From: Lachnospiraceae bacterium NK3A20
Lineage (GTDB): Bacteria; Bacillota; Clostridia; Lachnospirales; Lachnospiraceae
NCBI GenBank assembly: GCA_900107575.1
Contig: FNQX01000023.1
Span: 1 to 63,371, forward strand
Length of the DNA stretch: 63,371 nt
Reading direction: 5' to 3'
Part shown: one piece after another, positions 33,487 through 41,960 of the stretch
Numbering within the stretch: position 1 is the first letter of the stretch
Layout of the letters: each line of letters begins with the position of its first letter
Translations under genes and position numbers: made by a program
Notes under the pieces: generated by a model
Told to the model about the DNA's origin: nothing
The model's input: only the letters and a program-made list of their open reading frames with translations
Database searches by the model: none

Positions 33487-35646
33487 GTGAAAATCAGAAG
33501 ATTCCATCGCAGAAATCATATGAGGAAGTCCGGCCCCGCCCTGGCTGCAGCTCTGTCGGTCGCCATCGCGCTGTCTGCCGCATCGCCCGTGCTGGCCGCA
33601 GAAACCGACACCGGTGTGACTCCCATTCCTGCAGCTACTCCCACTATTTCCGAGCAAGTCTCTGTGCCGTCTCCCGCCCGCGCCGGCGCAGCCTGGACGG
33701 ACTCTACCATCCTGGGCAGCATCCAATACGACACGCCGATCCGGCGGCAGGATGATTTCTATTCCGCGGTCAATCAAAAGTGGCTGACCAACACGCCGAT
33801 CGCCTCCGGCGCGGAAGAGGCTTCCTCCGCGGCAGACCTCAACGCGGCGGTACAGGCAGAGAAAATGTCCCTCCTTCAGGACACCTCGCTGGCCGCGAGC
33901 GACCACGACGCGCAGCTCACACAGACGCTGTATCAGCTCCTGCTCGACTGGGACACGAGAAATGCCCTGGGCATCGCGCCTCTCCGCCCGTTCGTCGCCG
34001 CGATCCAGGGCGTCTGCAGTCTGGATGGTCTCACAGCCTTCCTTTGCGATGATGCGCAGAACCTTGTCGGCAACGGCTTCACGGAGATTTCGATCAGCCA
34101 GTACATCAACAATCCGGAATACTATGCCGTCGAGATCGCGCCGACATCGCTTCTCCTCTCGGATTCCGCGGATTATCAGACGATCTCCTCTTCGGGTAAA
34201 CAGGAGCTGTCACTTGCGCAGAGCGAAGCCTATTACATGCTGGGCCGCCTGGGATTTTCCCCCCTGGAACAGGAAGAGATCTTCAACGGCTGTCTCTCCC
34301 TCGAGACGGAGCTTGCGAAGGACATGGATTCCGACAAGGTGAAGTCTGCTGCCGACTATTACTCTGTCACCTCCAACAAGCCCTGCACCCTGGAAGATCT
34401 GCAGCGCGAGGCCGGCGGCTATCCGATCATTCCAATCCTGCAGGCGCGGGGCCTTGCCGCATCCCTGGTTTACAATCTCCCTGAGCCCGGCTGGTTGGAA
34501 GGCATGGGCCGTCTCTATACCGCGGAGCATCTCGAGCAGATGAAGGATTACCTCCTCGTGCACACGCTCATCCCCGCCATGGAACTCACGGACCGCAAGG
34601 CGCTGGATGCCATGATCGAGCTCTCCCACGACGCCTCCGGTGTATCCCGCTCGCTGGAGCCCTCCGCCATCGCTTACCATTACGTGGAAGCCCTGCTGCC
34701 GGAGCCTCTCGACAACATGTATGTCCGCGCCTGCACTTCGGGTAAACAGAAGGCGGCCGTCACCGCTGTGGTCAGCGATATCACCGCTCACTACCGGAAC
34801 ATGCTGGAGCAGGAGCCCTGGCTCTCTGCCTCCACGAAAGCGGAAGCCCTTAATAAGTTGGACCATCTGACCATCCGTGTTGCTTACCCGGACGAGCTGC
34901 CGGACTACAGCGGACTGACGCTACAGGATAGAGCGCACGGCGGCAATCTCATCCAGGCATTTCAGGCGATACAGAGCTTTCGGCGGGAGCAGACTGCCTC
35001 TCTCGTGAATCAGCGCTTCGATGACAGTCACTGGGCCATGACGGCGAGCACGGTCAACTGTTACTACAATCCCAGAGACAATTCGATCAATATCCTGGCG
35101 GGTATGCTGCACGCGCCGTTCTACTATGATGGAATGAGCGATGAGGAAATGCTGGCAGGCATCGGCTTCGTCATCGGGCACGAGATTTCCCACACCTTCG
35201 ATGCAGACGGCGCCGCCTATGATGAAAAGGGAGAACTGCGTTCCTGGTGGAGCCCGGAAGATACCACTGCTTTCGCAGCAAGGCGGGAGAGACTGATCGC
35301 TTACTACAACAGCATCGTCCCGGTGCAGGGCTTCGGTCACGTGAATGGCCAATCCATTGCTGCGGAAGCCATCGCAGATTTGGGCAGTATGAAATGTATG
35401 CTGGAGATCGCTGCAGAAGATCCGGACTTCGATTACGACAGGTTCTTTTCGTATTTTGCCGGCTGCTGGGCAGCCGTCCGCGACGAGATGACCGAGCTTC
35501 GCTACCTCAGACAGGACGAGCACCCACTCTATTTCCTTCGGGTCAACGTAACGCTGCAGCAGTTCGACAGGTTCTGCGAAACCTACGGCATCACAGAGGG
35601 GGACGGCATGTGGCTCGCTCCCGGAGACCGCATCGCGGTGTGGTGA
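33487..35646 (+). CDS. Secreted M13 (neprilysin-like) metallopeptidase
   Basis: The GTG at 33487 follows AAGGAG at a 9-base spacing and is taken as the start; a later ATG at 33520 is possible. A signal peptide (AAALSVAIALSAASPVLAAE) is cleaved near residue 38. The zinc site is HEISHTFDADG with the third ligand in EAIADLG, and the NCYYNPRDNSINI strand supports substrate backbone binding. M13 enzymes are zinc oligopeptidases. The N-terminal helical domain is complete. No membrane anchor or sortase motif is seen, so it is probably released or wall-associated. Confidence 0.9.
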   Translation: MKIRRFHRRNHMRKSGPALAAALSVAIALSAASPVLAAETDTGVTPIPAATPTISEQVSVPSPARAGAAWTDSTILGSIQYDTPIRRQDDFYSAVNQKWLTNTPIASGAEEASSAADLNAAVQAEKMSLLQDTSLAASDHDAQLTQTLYQLLLDWDTRNALGIAPLRPFVAAIQGVCSLDGLTAFLCDDAQNLVGNGFTEISISQYINNPEYYAVEIAPTSLLLSDSADYQTISSSGKQELSLAQSEAYYMLGRLGFSPLEQEEIFNGCLSLETELAKDMDSDKVKSAADYYSVTSNKPCTLEDLQREAGGYPIIPILQARGLAASLVYNLPEPGWLEGMGRLYTAEHLEQMKDYLLVHTLIPAMELTDRKALDAMIELSHDASGVSRSLEPSAIAYHYVEALLPEPLDNMYVRACTSGKQKAAVTAVVSDITAHYRNMLEQEPWLSASTKAEALNKLDHLTIRVAYPDELPDYSGLTLQDRAHGGNLIQAFQAIQSFRREQTASLVNQRFDDSHWAMTASTVNCYYNPRDNSINILAGMLHAPFYYDGMSDEEMLAGIGFVIGHEISHTFDADGAAYDEKGELRSWWSPEDTTAFAARRERLIAYYNSIVPVQGFGHVNGQSIAAEAIADLGSMKCMLEIAAEDPDFDYDRFFSYFAGCWAAVRDEMTELRYLRQDEHPLYFLRVNVTLQQFDRFCETYGITEGDGMWLAPGDRIAVW

Positions 35647-35750
35647 AGCGGCAGCCTGCACGCGCTGCATATGCTCAGTGCTATCTTCAACGCGGCGAAC
35701 ATGCAAGCGCCAGCCTGCGCATGCGGAACATGCCCCGGCTTTATGCCATT

Positions 35751-36512
35751 TTATATCTCGAAGAAGGAAATGATCTTCCCAATGGCGAGATCCATATAAT
35801 CAGGGTTGGAGAAGGGGTGGTCGGCATTTTCCACTTCCACAAGTTCAATGACATTGTCGTCCGAGAACTTCTCCGCCTCTTCGATCGGCGCCATGTTATC
35901 CCGTGTGCCGTGGATCATCAGAATGTCGTCCGCATATCCCATATAGTCGTTCTGTGACACATCGTGCTCCCGGAGGTCATCGAAGAAATCCTGCGAAAGC
36001 TTGATCTTGCGCTCATATCCGCGGATGATCTCTTTGCCCTTGGCCAGCTTCGCCTGATCGTCGGCCGAAACGCCAGCCCAGATCGCATCATACATTTTGA
36101 TGGCGGCGCAGCGGAAAGCAATCTTCCGGTACGGATTCCGCCCTCTCTCATGGAGATAGCGCAGCGTGATATACGCGCCGAAGCTTGAGGAATAATTGAA
36201 GAGATTCTCCGCCTGGAACTCTTTCTCTGCGTAGTCGCCCACGAGGTCGAGATAGGTCAGGCACTCCTCGGGGATTAACCGGTTCCGCGCGTCCCTGCCA
36301 TGGCAGGGCCAGTCGAAACAAATGACCCCGAAGCCTTTGTATTTGCTGAGAATGCGCTCCGCGAACTTCGCCACGGCATGGTTGTCCTTGTCACCGCCGA
36401 ACCCGTAGGTAGCGATCACTATATTTGGGATGTTCCTCGCGTCTTTATCATAATAGAGCTTGCAGCGTACACTGAAGCCCCCTTCATTGATATCGAAATA
36501 TTTCTGTTGCAT
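35751..36512 (-). CDS. Alpha/beta hydrolase
   Basis: The 253-residue protein has a central alpha/beta hydrolase fold: IATYGFGGDKDNHAV, then ICFDWPCHGRD, LFNYSSSFGAYITLRYL (nucleophile Ser in the SSSFG elbow), ILMIHGTRDNMAP (acid) and NADHPFSNP (His). The elbow SSSFG fits GxSxG loosely. It resembles serine aminopeptidase-type or acyl-esterase members. No signal peptide. Substrate is unknown. The start codon overlaps its AAAGGAT site closely, so translation may be weak. Confidence 0.75.
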   Translation of the reverse strand: MQQKYFDINEGGFSVRCKLYYDKDARNIPNIVIATYGFGGDKDNHAVAKFAERILSKYKGFGVICFDWPCHGRDARNRLIPEECLTYLDLVGDYAEKEFQAENLFNYSSSFGAYITLRYLHERGRNPYRKIAFRCAAIKMYDAIWAGVSADDQAKLAKGKEIIRGYERKIKLSQDFFDDLREHDVSQNDYMGYADDILMIHGTRDNMAPIEEAEKFSDDNVIELVEVENADHPFSNPDYMDLAIGKIISFFEI

Positions 36513-36560
36513 ATCCTTTGTTTCTCAATAGTTCAGAGCCAGGGTCTCATCCTGCTATTT

Positions 36561-36785
36561 TCACAATCTCTGCACATTGATGAGGCCGAGAGGACAGCCC
36601 GCCTGCGCGCGCCGAAGATGCCGAAATGTGTCGTTCGTCACCGCGACAGAACCTTCCCGCGCCGATTGCGCCGACAGGAGGAATACCTTCGGGCACACCT
36701 TGAAACAGTAGCCGCAGGCAACGCACCCTCGCTCGATCTCGACTGTCACCCTATTCGTTTTGTACTCATCGAAGAGAAATTTCAT
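36561..36785 (-). CDS. Single-cluster 4Fe-4S ferredoxin
   Basis: The 74-residue product starts MKFLFDEYKTNRVTVEIERG and carries CVACGYCFKVCP followed 34 residues later by CPLG, the three-plus-one cysteine pattern for a [4Fe-4S] cluster. It is small and cytoplasmic, an electron donor or acceptor of unknown partner. The ribosome site is weak. It may be co-transcribed with the ZIP transporter gene, which ends 68 bases upstream on the same strand. Confidence 0.8.
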   Translation of the reverse strand: MKFLFDEYKTNRVTVEIERGCVACGYCFKVCPKVFLLSAQSAREGSVAVTNDTFRHLRRAQAGCPLGLINVQRL

Positions 36786-36853
36786 AAGACTTTCGCGGAT
36801 CGCTGCGTGCCGGTTCTGCGCGATGGATTATCCAGGCGCTACGTCGAGAGCCA

Positions 36854-37636
36854 TTATCCCAGCGCTACATCAAGGGCCATCATCAGCGTGAATCCGACGG
36901 TGAACATGACAACGCCAATGTTCATGTGCTCACCGGTCGACATCTCGGGGATCAACTCCTCCACAACTACGTACATCATGGCGCCCGCAGCAAATGCCAG
37001 AAGATAGGGCAGGAGCGGGATCACCGCCTCTGCCGCGAGAATGGTGAGGATCGCGCCGATCGGCTCCACAACTCCGGAGAGAACGCCGCCGCCGAAGGCA
37101 CGCCATTTGCTGCTGCCCTCCGCGCGCAGCGGCAGGGAGATGATCGCACCTTCCGGGAAGTTCTGAATCGCAATTCCAAGGGCGAGCGCCAGCGCACCAC
37201 CCGCCGTGATGCCGCTGTTCCCGGCGATCCAGCCCGCGATGACCACGCCAACTGCCATGCCTTCCGGAATATTGTGCAGCGTGACGGCCAGCACCATCAT
37301 CGTGGTCCGCGCGAGGTTACTCTGCGGGCCTTCCGCCTTGGACGCGAAACGGTGCAGATGCGGAATCACGTGGTCCAGGATGAGCAGGAAGAGCGTGCCG
37401 ATCCAGAAGCCCACCGCCGCCGGGACGAAGGAAAGCTTACCCAGCGCTTTGCTCTGTTCCATGGCGGGGATCAAAAGGCTCCAGATGGACGCTGCCACCA
37501 TGACGCCGGCGGCAAAGCCCGTGAGCGCTCGCTCCACCTTGATGTGAAGCTTGTCTTTCATGAAGAAAACACCGGCAGAGCCAAGGGAGGTGCCAAGAAA
37601 GGGGATCAGGATCCCAACCAGTACATTTGAATTCAT
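36854..37636 (-). CDS. ZIP family metal transporter
   Basis: Eight membrane helices are predicted by hydrophobicity. The metal-translocation motifs are VTLHNIPEGMAVGV in helix 4 and ALGIAIQNFPEGAIISLP in helix 5, both with the His/Asn-x-x-Pro-Glu-Gly signature of ZupT/GufA-type ZIP proteins. It imports Zn, Fe or Mn. The His-rich loop is short (HVIPHLHRF). A GAGGC site precedes the ATG at 37634-37636. The 400-bp region between this gene and the M42 gene holds the palindrome array, so the array may overlap its promoter. Confidence 0.9.
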   Translation of the reverse strand: MNSNVLVGILIPFLGTSLGSAGVFFMKDKLHIKVERALTGFAAGVMVAASIWSLLIPAMEQSKALGKLSFVPAAVGFWIGTLFLLILDHVIPHLHRFASKAEGPQSNLARTTMMVLAVTLHNIPEGMAVGVVIAGWIAGNSGITAGGALALALGIAIQNFPEGAIISLPLRAEGSSKWRAFGGGVLSGVVEPIGAILTILAAEAVIPLLPYLLAFAAGAMMYVVVEELIPEMSTGEHMNIGVVMFTVGFTLMMALDVALG

Positions 37637-37671
37637 ACATTGCCTCGATTCATAGTGTGTAACATATATTT

Positions 37672-37893
37672 GTGGAAGTCATTCGACATGAGTGGGCGAA
37701 CCGCTGGGCTCTGTCGAATGCTTTCGACATGAGAAGCCCTGCCGCTGGATTCTGTCGAATGCCTTCGACATGGACGCTCAAAACGCAAGGTTGTGTCGAA
37801 ACCCCTTCGACATTAATGGCCGTTCCGCCACGGCATGTCGAATACCTTCGACAATATACGCCTTTCCAAGGCATGATGTCGATAGCCCACCGG
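37672..37893. repeat. Tandem array of 16-bp palindromes at 41-42 bp spacing
   Basis: Units start at 37672, 37713, 37754, 37795, 37837 and 37878, i.e. spacings of 41, 41, 41, 42 and 41 bp. The four central units carry GTCGAA-nnnn-TTCGAC (loops TGCT, TGCC, ACCCC, TACC); the first and last units are degenerate. The 25-base stretches between them are related but not equal (minus-strand theme AGAnCCnnGCGG...CAT). No coding sequence is credible here; short open frames on both strands follow the repeat phase only. The array lies in the divergent space between the ZIP and M42 genes. Confidence 0.85.
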
Positions 37894-37921
37894 TTGCAAA
37901 TCCCAGGATTTTGCTTAGAAT
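37894..37921 (+). promoter_or_regulatory. Likely promoter of the M42 peptidase gene
   Basis: TTGCAA (37894-37899) and TAGAAT (37916-37921) at 16-bp spacing, immediately after the palindrome array. The leader would be about 110 bases. Confidence 0.5.
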
Positions 37922-37950
37922 AGGTGCAGGTATAACACAAACTATCCCAG

Positions 37951-37974
37951 TAGACTATTCCAGGCACGGAATAG
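37951..37974 (+). promoter_or_regulatory. CTATTCC / GGAATAG inverted repeat (possible operator)
   Basis: CTATTCC-AGGCAC-GGAATAG lies downstream of the predicted promoter. The same word TAGACTATTCC occurs at 40176-40186 upstream of argC. Confidence 0.35.
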
Positions 37975-38037
37975 GCACCTTACAAGATCAAAGAAGCCTC
38001 AGGAAGCCACTTACTCTACTATATCAGGAGAACGCAA

Positions 38038-39063
38038 ATGACGAACAGCGATTATATAGCTTACATTGGTGAGGAGCTGCAGGCTCTCACCGCCATTCCC
38101 AGCCCGACGGGCTTCACTGCGCGGGCCGCGGAGTATGTCGAATCCACGCTCGAGAACATGGGCTATCATGCCGAAACCACCAGGAAGGGCAACGTTCACT
38201 GCACCCTCGGCGGCGAAGGTCATCCGCTCGTCCTGGCTGCCCACGTCGATACACTCGGCGCCATGGTTCGCTCCATCAAAGACAACGGCCGGCTCCGCCC
38301 GACGACGCTCGGAGGTCATCAGTGGAGAACCGCGGACGGCGACAACTGCATGGTCTTCACGCGGGACGGCCGCATGTATACTGGTGTCGTACTGAATACA
38401 GAGCCCTCTTCCCACGTAGCCGATGAGCCGGTGAAGATCGTCGAAGAGAACATGGAAATTCTCCTTGATGAGAACGTCTCCTCGAAGGAAGAGACCAGAA
38501 TGCTGGGCGTCCAGCCGGGGGATTTCATCGCCATGGATCCCCGGACGACCATCACAAAGAGCGGCTATATCAAGAGCCGCTTCCTCGACGACAAGCTCTC
38601 CGCTGCCATCCTCCTCGGCTTCGCCAGATGGGTGCAGGAGGAGAAGATCCAGCTGAAACGTAAGGTGACCCTGATCTTCACGGTTTATGAGGAAGTTGGT
38701 CACGGCGGCAGCTTCATTCCCGCTGACACTGAGGATATGCTCTCCGTCGACATGGGCTGCGTCGGCGCCGACCTTGGCTGCACGGAGCGCATGGTGTCCA
38801 TCTGCGCCAAGGATTCCGGCGGTCCTTATAACTACGACTTCGTCTCCGAGCTTGCGTCCCTCGCCAAAGCGAACAACCTCGGCTACGCCATTGATGTCTA
38901 TCCGCACTATGGCTCCGACGTGGAAGCGACGGTTCACGCAGGGTACGACATCCGCCACGGCCTGATCGGCGCCGGTGTCTACGCATCCCACAATTACGAG
39001 CGTTCCCACATGGATGGCGTGCGCAACACCTTCGAGCTCATTAAGGCCTTCGTGCAGGCATAG
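38038..39063 (+). CDS. M42 family aminopeptidase
   Basis: The ATG at 38038 follows CAGGAGAAC. The 341-residue dinuclear-zinc peptidase has LAAHVDTLGAMVRSI (metal His and Asp), SRFLDDKLSAAIL (bridging Asp), VYEEVGHGGSF (catalytic Glu and metal Glu) and the C-terminal metal-site His in ASHNYERSHMDG. M42 proteins form dodecameric cytoplasmic aminopeptidases that finish peptide breakdown. All visible ligands are present. The palindrome array and a possible operator lie upstream, and a terminator follows at once. Confidence 0.93.
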   Translation: MTNSDYIAYIGEELQALTAIPSPTGFTARAAEYVESTLENMGYHAETTRKGNVHCTLGGEGHPLVLAAHVDTLGAMVRSIKDNGRLRPTTLGGHQWRTADGDNCMVFTRDGRMYTGVVLNTEPSSHVADEPVKIVEENMEILLDENVSSKEETRMLGVQPGDFIAMDPRTTITKSGYIKSRFLDDKLSAAILLGFARWVQEEKIQLKRKVTLIFTVYEEVGHGGSFIPADTEDMLSVDMGCVGADLGCTERMVSICAKDSGGPYNYDFVSELASLAKANNLGYAIDVYPHYGSDVEATVHAGYDIRHGLIGAGVYASHNYERSHMDGVRNTFELIKAFVQA

Positions 39064-39090
39064 GCCCACAATTCCAACTCTTCATTCCAA

Positions 39091-39121
39091 CCCGGACACG
39101 ATACACGTGCCCGGTTTTTTG
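39091..39121 (+). terminator. Terminator after M42 gene
   Basis: CCCGGACACG and CACGTGCCCGG form a stem followed by TTTTTTG. Confidence 0.8.
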
Positions 39122-39159
39122 TGTAATCAGTCTGGAATCAGATGGGCCATGCATTGAAT

Positions 39160-40095
39160 CTATTCCAGTCCGTACGTCTCCGGCAGGCCGAGCATGATAT
39201 TCATGTTCTGGACTGCAGCGCCGGAGGCGCCCTTGCCGAGGTTGTCGAACAGGGCCGTCACGGACGTCTGCTCCGCGTGGCCGCAGACGACAATCTCCAG
39301 CCGGTTCGTGCCCGCCAGCTTGTTCGCGTAAAGCCTTGCCTCATGCTCCCCGAATGGCACCACGGATACGAAATGCTCATCCCGGTAGTATTCCTGCAGC
39401 CGCTCGCAAATCTCCTCCGCCGTCGGCACACCGACAAGGAGCCGGTTCTGCAGCATGATAGTCGTCGCCATTCCCTTGTAATAATCGTCTACAATCGGCA
39501 TGAACACGGGCGGATGGTCGAGCCCTGTCATGCGCTGCATCTCCTGGACGTGTTTATGCTGCAGCGATAGCCCGTAAATACCAGGCGAGCTCAGCTCTCT
39601 TTCTCTCCCCTCTGCCTCGTATTCTGCGATCATCTTCCTGCCGCCGCCGGAATAGCCCGTGAGGGAATAGCAGGTCAGCGGATAGTCCCTTGGCAGAATG
39701 CCCATCCGCACGAGCGGTGCTGTCGTCGAAATGAATCCGGTCGCGTGGCATCCGGGATTCGCAAGGCGCCTTGCCATGCGGATCGCCTCCCTCTGATCCT
39801 TAGAGAGCTCGGGGAAGCCGTAAACCCAGCCAGCCGCCGTCCGGTGCGCCGTCGAGGCGTCAATAACGCGGACATTCGGATTGTCGATGAGCTCCACAGC
39901 TTCGATCGCCCCCGCATCCGGAAGACACAGGAACACAACATCTGCGTCGTTGAGGAACTTTTTCCTCTCGGCGGGATCGTGGCGCTTGTCTTCGTCAATC
40001 CGCAGCAGTTCCAGGTCATCCCGTGCGCCGATCCTGTCGTAGATCTGAAGCCCCGTCGTACCGCTCTGCCCGTCAATGTAAATCTTAGTTTTCAT
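39160..40095 (-). CDS. argC: N-acetyl-gamma-glutamyl-phosphate reductase
   Basis: The 311-residue enzyme is of the short ArgC type. It contains YIDGQSGTTGLQIYDRI (NADP binding), FLCLPDAGAIEAVEL, the active-site Cys in ANPGCHATGF, and SLTGYSGGGRKMI. It reduces N-acetylglutamyl phosphate to the semialdehyde in arginine synthesis. The other arg genes are not in the window, so it is a stand-alone copy. An ArgR-like palindrome (GAATAGACTATTC, 40174-40186) lies about 80 bases upstream of the start, which fits arginine control but is not proof. Confidence 0.92.
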   Translation of the reverse strand: MKTKIYIDGQSGTTGLQIYDRIGARDDLELLRIDEDKRHDPAERKKFLNDADVVFLCLPDAGAIEAVELIDNPNVRVIDASTAHRTAAGWVYGFPELSKDQREAIRMARRLANPGCHATGFISTTAPLVRMGILPRDYPLTCYSLTGYSGGGRKMIAEYEAEGRERELSSPGIYGLSLQHKHVQEMQRMTGLDHPPVFMPIVDDYYKGMATTIMLQNRLLVGVPTAEEICERLQEYYRDEHFVSVVPFGEHEARLYANKLAGTNRLEIVVCGHAEQTSVTALFDNLGKGASGAAVQNMNIMLGLPETYGLE

Positions 40096-40173
40096 CTCAG
40101 CTCACTCTCATCACGTTCACCAGACACGCAGCACATCCACACGGATCACTTTCTGGAATTCATACCTCAGCTG

Positions 40174-40186
40174 AATAGACTATTCC
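40174..40186 (-). promoter_or_regulatory. Palindrome GAATAG-A-CTATTC, possible ArgR-type site
   Basis: Thirteen-base perfect palindrome with a single central base, upstream of argC. It shares TAGACTATTCC with the region upstream of the M42 gene. Confidence 0.35.
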
Positions 40187-40213
40187 GCGTGTAAAGCGCA
40201 TCCGCAGCGCCCT

Positions 40214-40807
40214 TCACCCCTGCAATATCCCCGTGATGATCTCGACGCACTTGTCGTAGCCGAGGCGCCCGGTGTCGAGGCAGATATTGTAGTCGTGATA
40301 GTCACCGAACTCGTGGCCCGTGTAGGTCTTGTAGTAGGCCTCACGCCTGCTGTCGCGGCGCGTCACGTATTTACGCAGGTCCATGCCGCCGTTCTCGCCC
40401 AGCTCTGCCGCTCTCTGCATCCTGTGCTCCATATCGGCGTACAGGAAAATATGAAACGCAGGCACGCCTGCCTGTTTGAGTATCACATTCGCACAGCGGC
40501 CGATGATGATACAGGACTCCTTCGAGGCCATGTCGAGGATGACCTGTTTCTGCGCGCGGAAGATGCCGTCCGCGCTGCTCTCGTAAGAGATCGGATTGAG
40601 CAGGTTCGTGATGAAGTGCGTCGCCGAGCCAACCTGCTCGCCCTCACTCTGAATGTCCTCGACAGAATAACCCGAGGCCTCGGCTGTTTTTTTTACGAAA
40701 TCACGATCGTACCACGGAAGATTCAGCTTCTCTGCGATCGCCTTCGCGATTGACCGCCCGCCCGCGCCGTACTCTCTGCTGATCGTGATCACTTTGTAGT
40801 CAGACAT
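40214..40807 (-). CDS. Cytidylate kinase-like protein
   Basis: The 197-residue product has ITISREYGAGGRSIAKAIA (a modified P-loop), LPWYDRDFVKKTAE, CIIIGRCANVIL, and a LID segment (YVTRRDSRREAYYKTYTG). This matches the cytidylate-kinase-like family common in Clostridia, related to Cmk but of unproven substrate. A GGGGGAAAGG site precedes the ATG at 40805-40807. It is the only gene before the divergent TAXI transporter operon. Confidence 0.88.
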   Translation of the reverse strand: MSDYKVITISREYGAGGRSIAKAIAEKLNLPWYDRDFVKKTAEASGYSVEDIQSEGEQVGSATHFITNLLNPISYESSADGIFRAQKQVILDMASKESCIIIGRCANVILKQAGVPAFHIFLYADMEHRMQRAAELGENGGMDLRKYVTRRDSRREAYYKTYTGHEFGDYHDYNICLDTGRLGYDKCVEIITGILQG

Positions 40808-40904
40808 AACCTTTCCCCCATACCGTTGTGGTGTGAATTGCTGTATTTCAGTATAGCAAATTCTATGTAGATGCGCGGATATTTATTGTGGCCCGTTTAT
40901 CTGC

Positions 40905-40910
40905 TATAAT
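40905..40910 (+). promoter_or_regulatory. -10 box of the TAXI-TRAP operon
   Basis: TATAAT at 40905-40910 inside TGCTATAAT (extended -10). The -35 at 17 bp is TTTATT, weak. Leader to the GTG start is about 58 bases. Confidence 0.5.
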
Positions 40911-40968
40911 GGGACTTTGTATACAGGAATGCAATCTTGTGGTTGCCAACTATGAAGGGGAGATCATC

Positions 40969-41949
40969 GTGAACAAGCTATCCAGAATTCTGGCCATCGC
41001 ATCGGCCGCCGCCCTGATCGCGGGCTCGCTCTCAGGCTGCGGCGCAGGCAAATCCCGCATGATGTTCGGGACCGGCGGAACCGCCGGCACCTACTATTCC
41101 TACGGCGGCGTCATCGCCCAGTACATGACGAATTACGCGGACGTCAAGGTGACCGCCGTTTCGACCGGTGGTTCCAAGGTCAATATCCAGTCCATTGAGG
41201 ACGGCGATTTCCAGCTGGGTTTCACCCAGTCCGACGTCATGGCCTACGCCTGGAGCGGCACCAAATCCTTCGAGCAGGACGGCCCCACCCACGATTTCCG
41301 CGTGCTCGGCGGCCTCTATGCCGAGACCGTGCAGCTCATCACGATGGAGGATGACATCAATTCCGTCGAGGACCTGAAGGGCAGGAGCGTCTCCATCGGC
41401 CAGGCAGGCTCCGGCGTCTATTTCAACGCCATTGATGTGCTGGAAGCGGCCGGCATCACCGTGGACGACATCAAGCCGCAGTACCAGTCCTTCGAGGATT
41501 CCAAGGAGTCATTGAAGGATGGCAAGATTGATGCCGCCTTCATCGTGGCCGGCGCGCCGACGACGGCGATCACAGAGCTCGCGACGACCAACGGCGTCCG
41601 CCTCATCAACATTGACGGCGCCCTGCGAGATGAGATTCTCGCAGAAGATCCGTACTACGCGCCCCTGGAAATCCCCGCGGACACCTACCCCGGTCAGACC
41701 GATCCCGTCGAGACCATCACCGTCAAGGCCACCGTGGTAGTGGATGCCGATGTGGACGATGAGACAGCATATAAACTGACAGCTGCTATTTTCGATCACA
41801 AGGATGACATCGCAAGAGAGAATGCCAAGGGCGCGGAGCTCTCATTGGAGAACGCGACCGAGGGCATGGCCGCCCCGTTCCACCCGGGTGCCGCGAAATA
41901 TTACAAAGAGCACGGCGTCAGCGTTGAAACCGACGAGAACGCATTCTAA
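40969..41949 (+). CDS. TAXI-type TRAP transporter solute-binding lipoprotein
   Basis: The start is GTG at 40969 after AAGGGGAG. The lipobox is in LIAGSLSGCGAG (Cys near residue 25), so it is membrane-anchored. The TAXI hallmark MMFGTGGTAGTYYSYG follows, then STGGSKVNIQSIEDGDFQLGF and SIGQAGSGVYFNAIDVL. The protein has 326 residues and feeds the permease encoded 11 bases downstream. The ligand is unknown; several characterised TAXI systems take up dicarboxylates or glutamate-like compounds. Confidence 0.92.
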   Translation: MNKLSRILAIASAAALIAGSLSGCGAGKSRMMFGTGGTAGTYYSYGGVIAQYMTNYADVKVTAVSTGGSKVNIQSIEDGDFQLGFTQSDVMAYAWSGTKSFEQDGPTHDFRVLGGLYAETVQLITMEDDINSVEDLKGRSVSIGQAGSGVYFNAIDVLEAAGITVDDIKPQYQSFEDSKESLKDGKIDAAFIVAGAPTTAITELATTNGVRLINIDGALRDEILAEDPYYAPLEIPADTYPGQTDPVETITVKATVVVDADVDDETAYKLTAAIFDHKDDIARENAKGAELSLENATEGMAAPFHPGAAKYYKEHGVSVETDENAF

Positions 41950-41960
41950 GGAGGCCCGCT

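Noticed and set aside
37672-37893. The palindrome array as a CRISPR array
   Set aside because: Repeats are only 16 bp and imperfect, interspacers are related to each other, and no cas genes are in the window.
37650-37967. Short open frames across the palindrome array (both strands)
   Set aside because: Their peptides simply translate the repeat; start sites lack ribosome sites.
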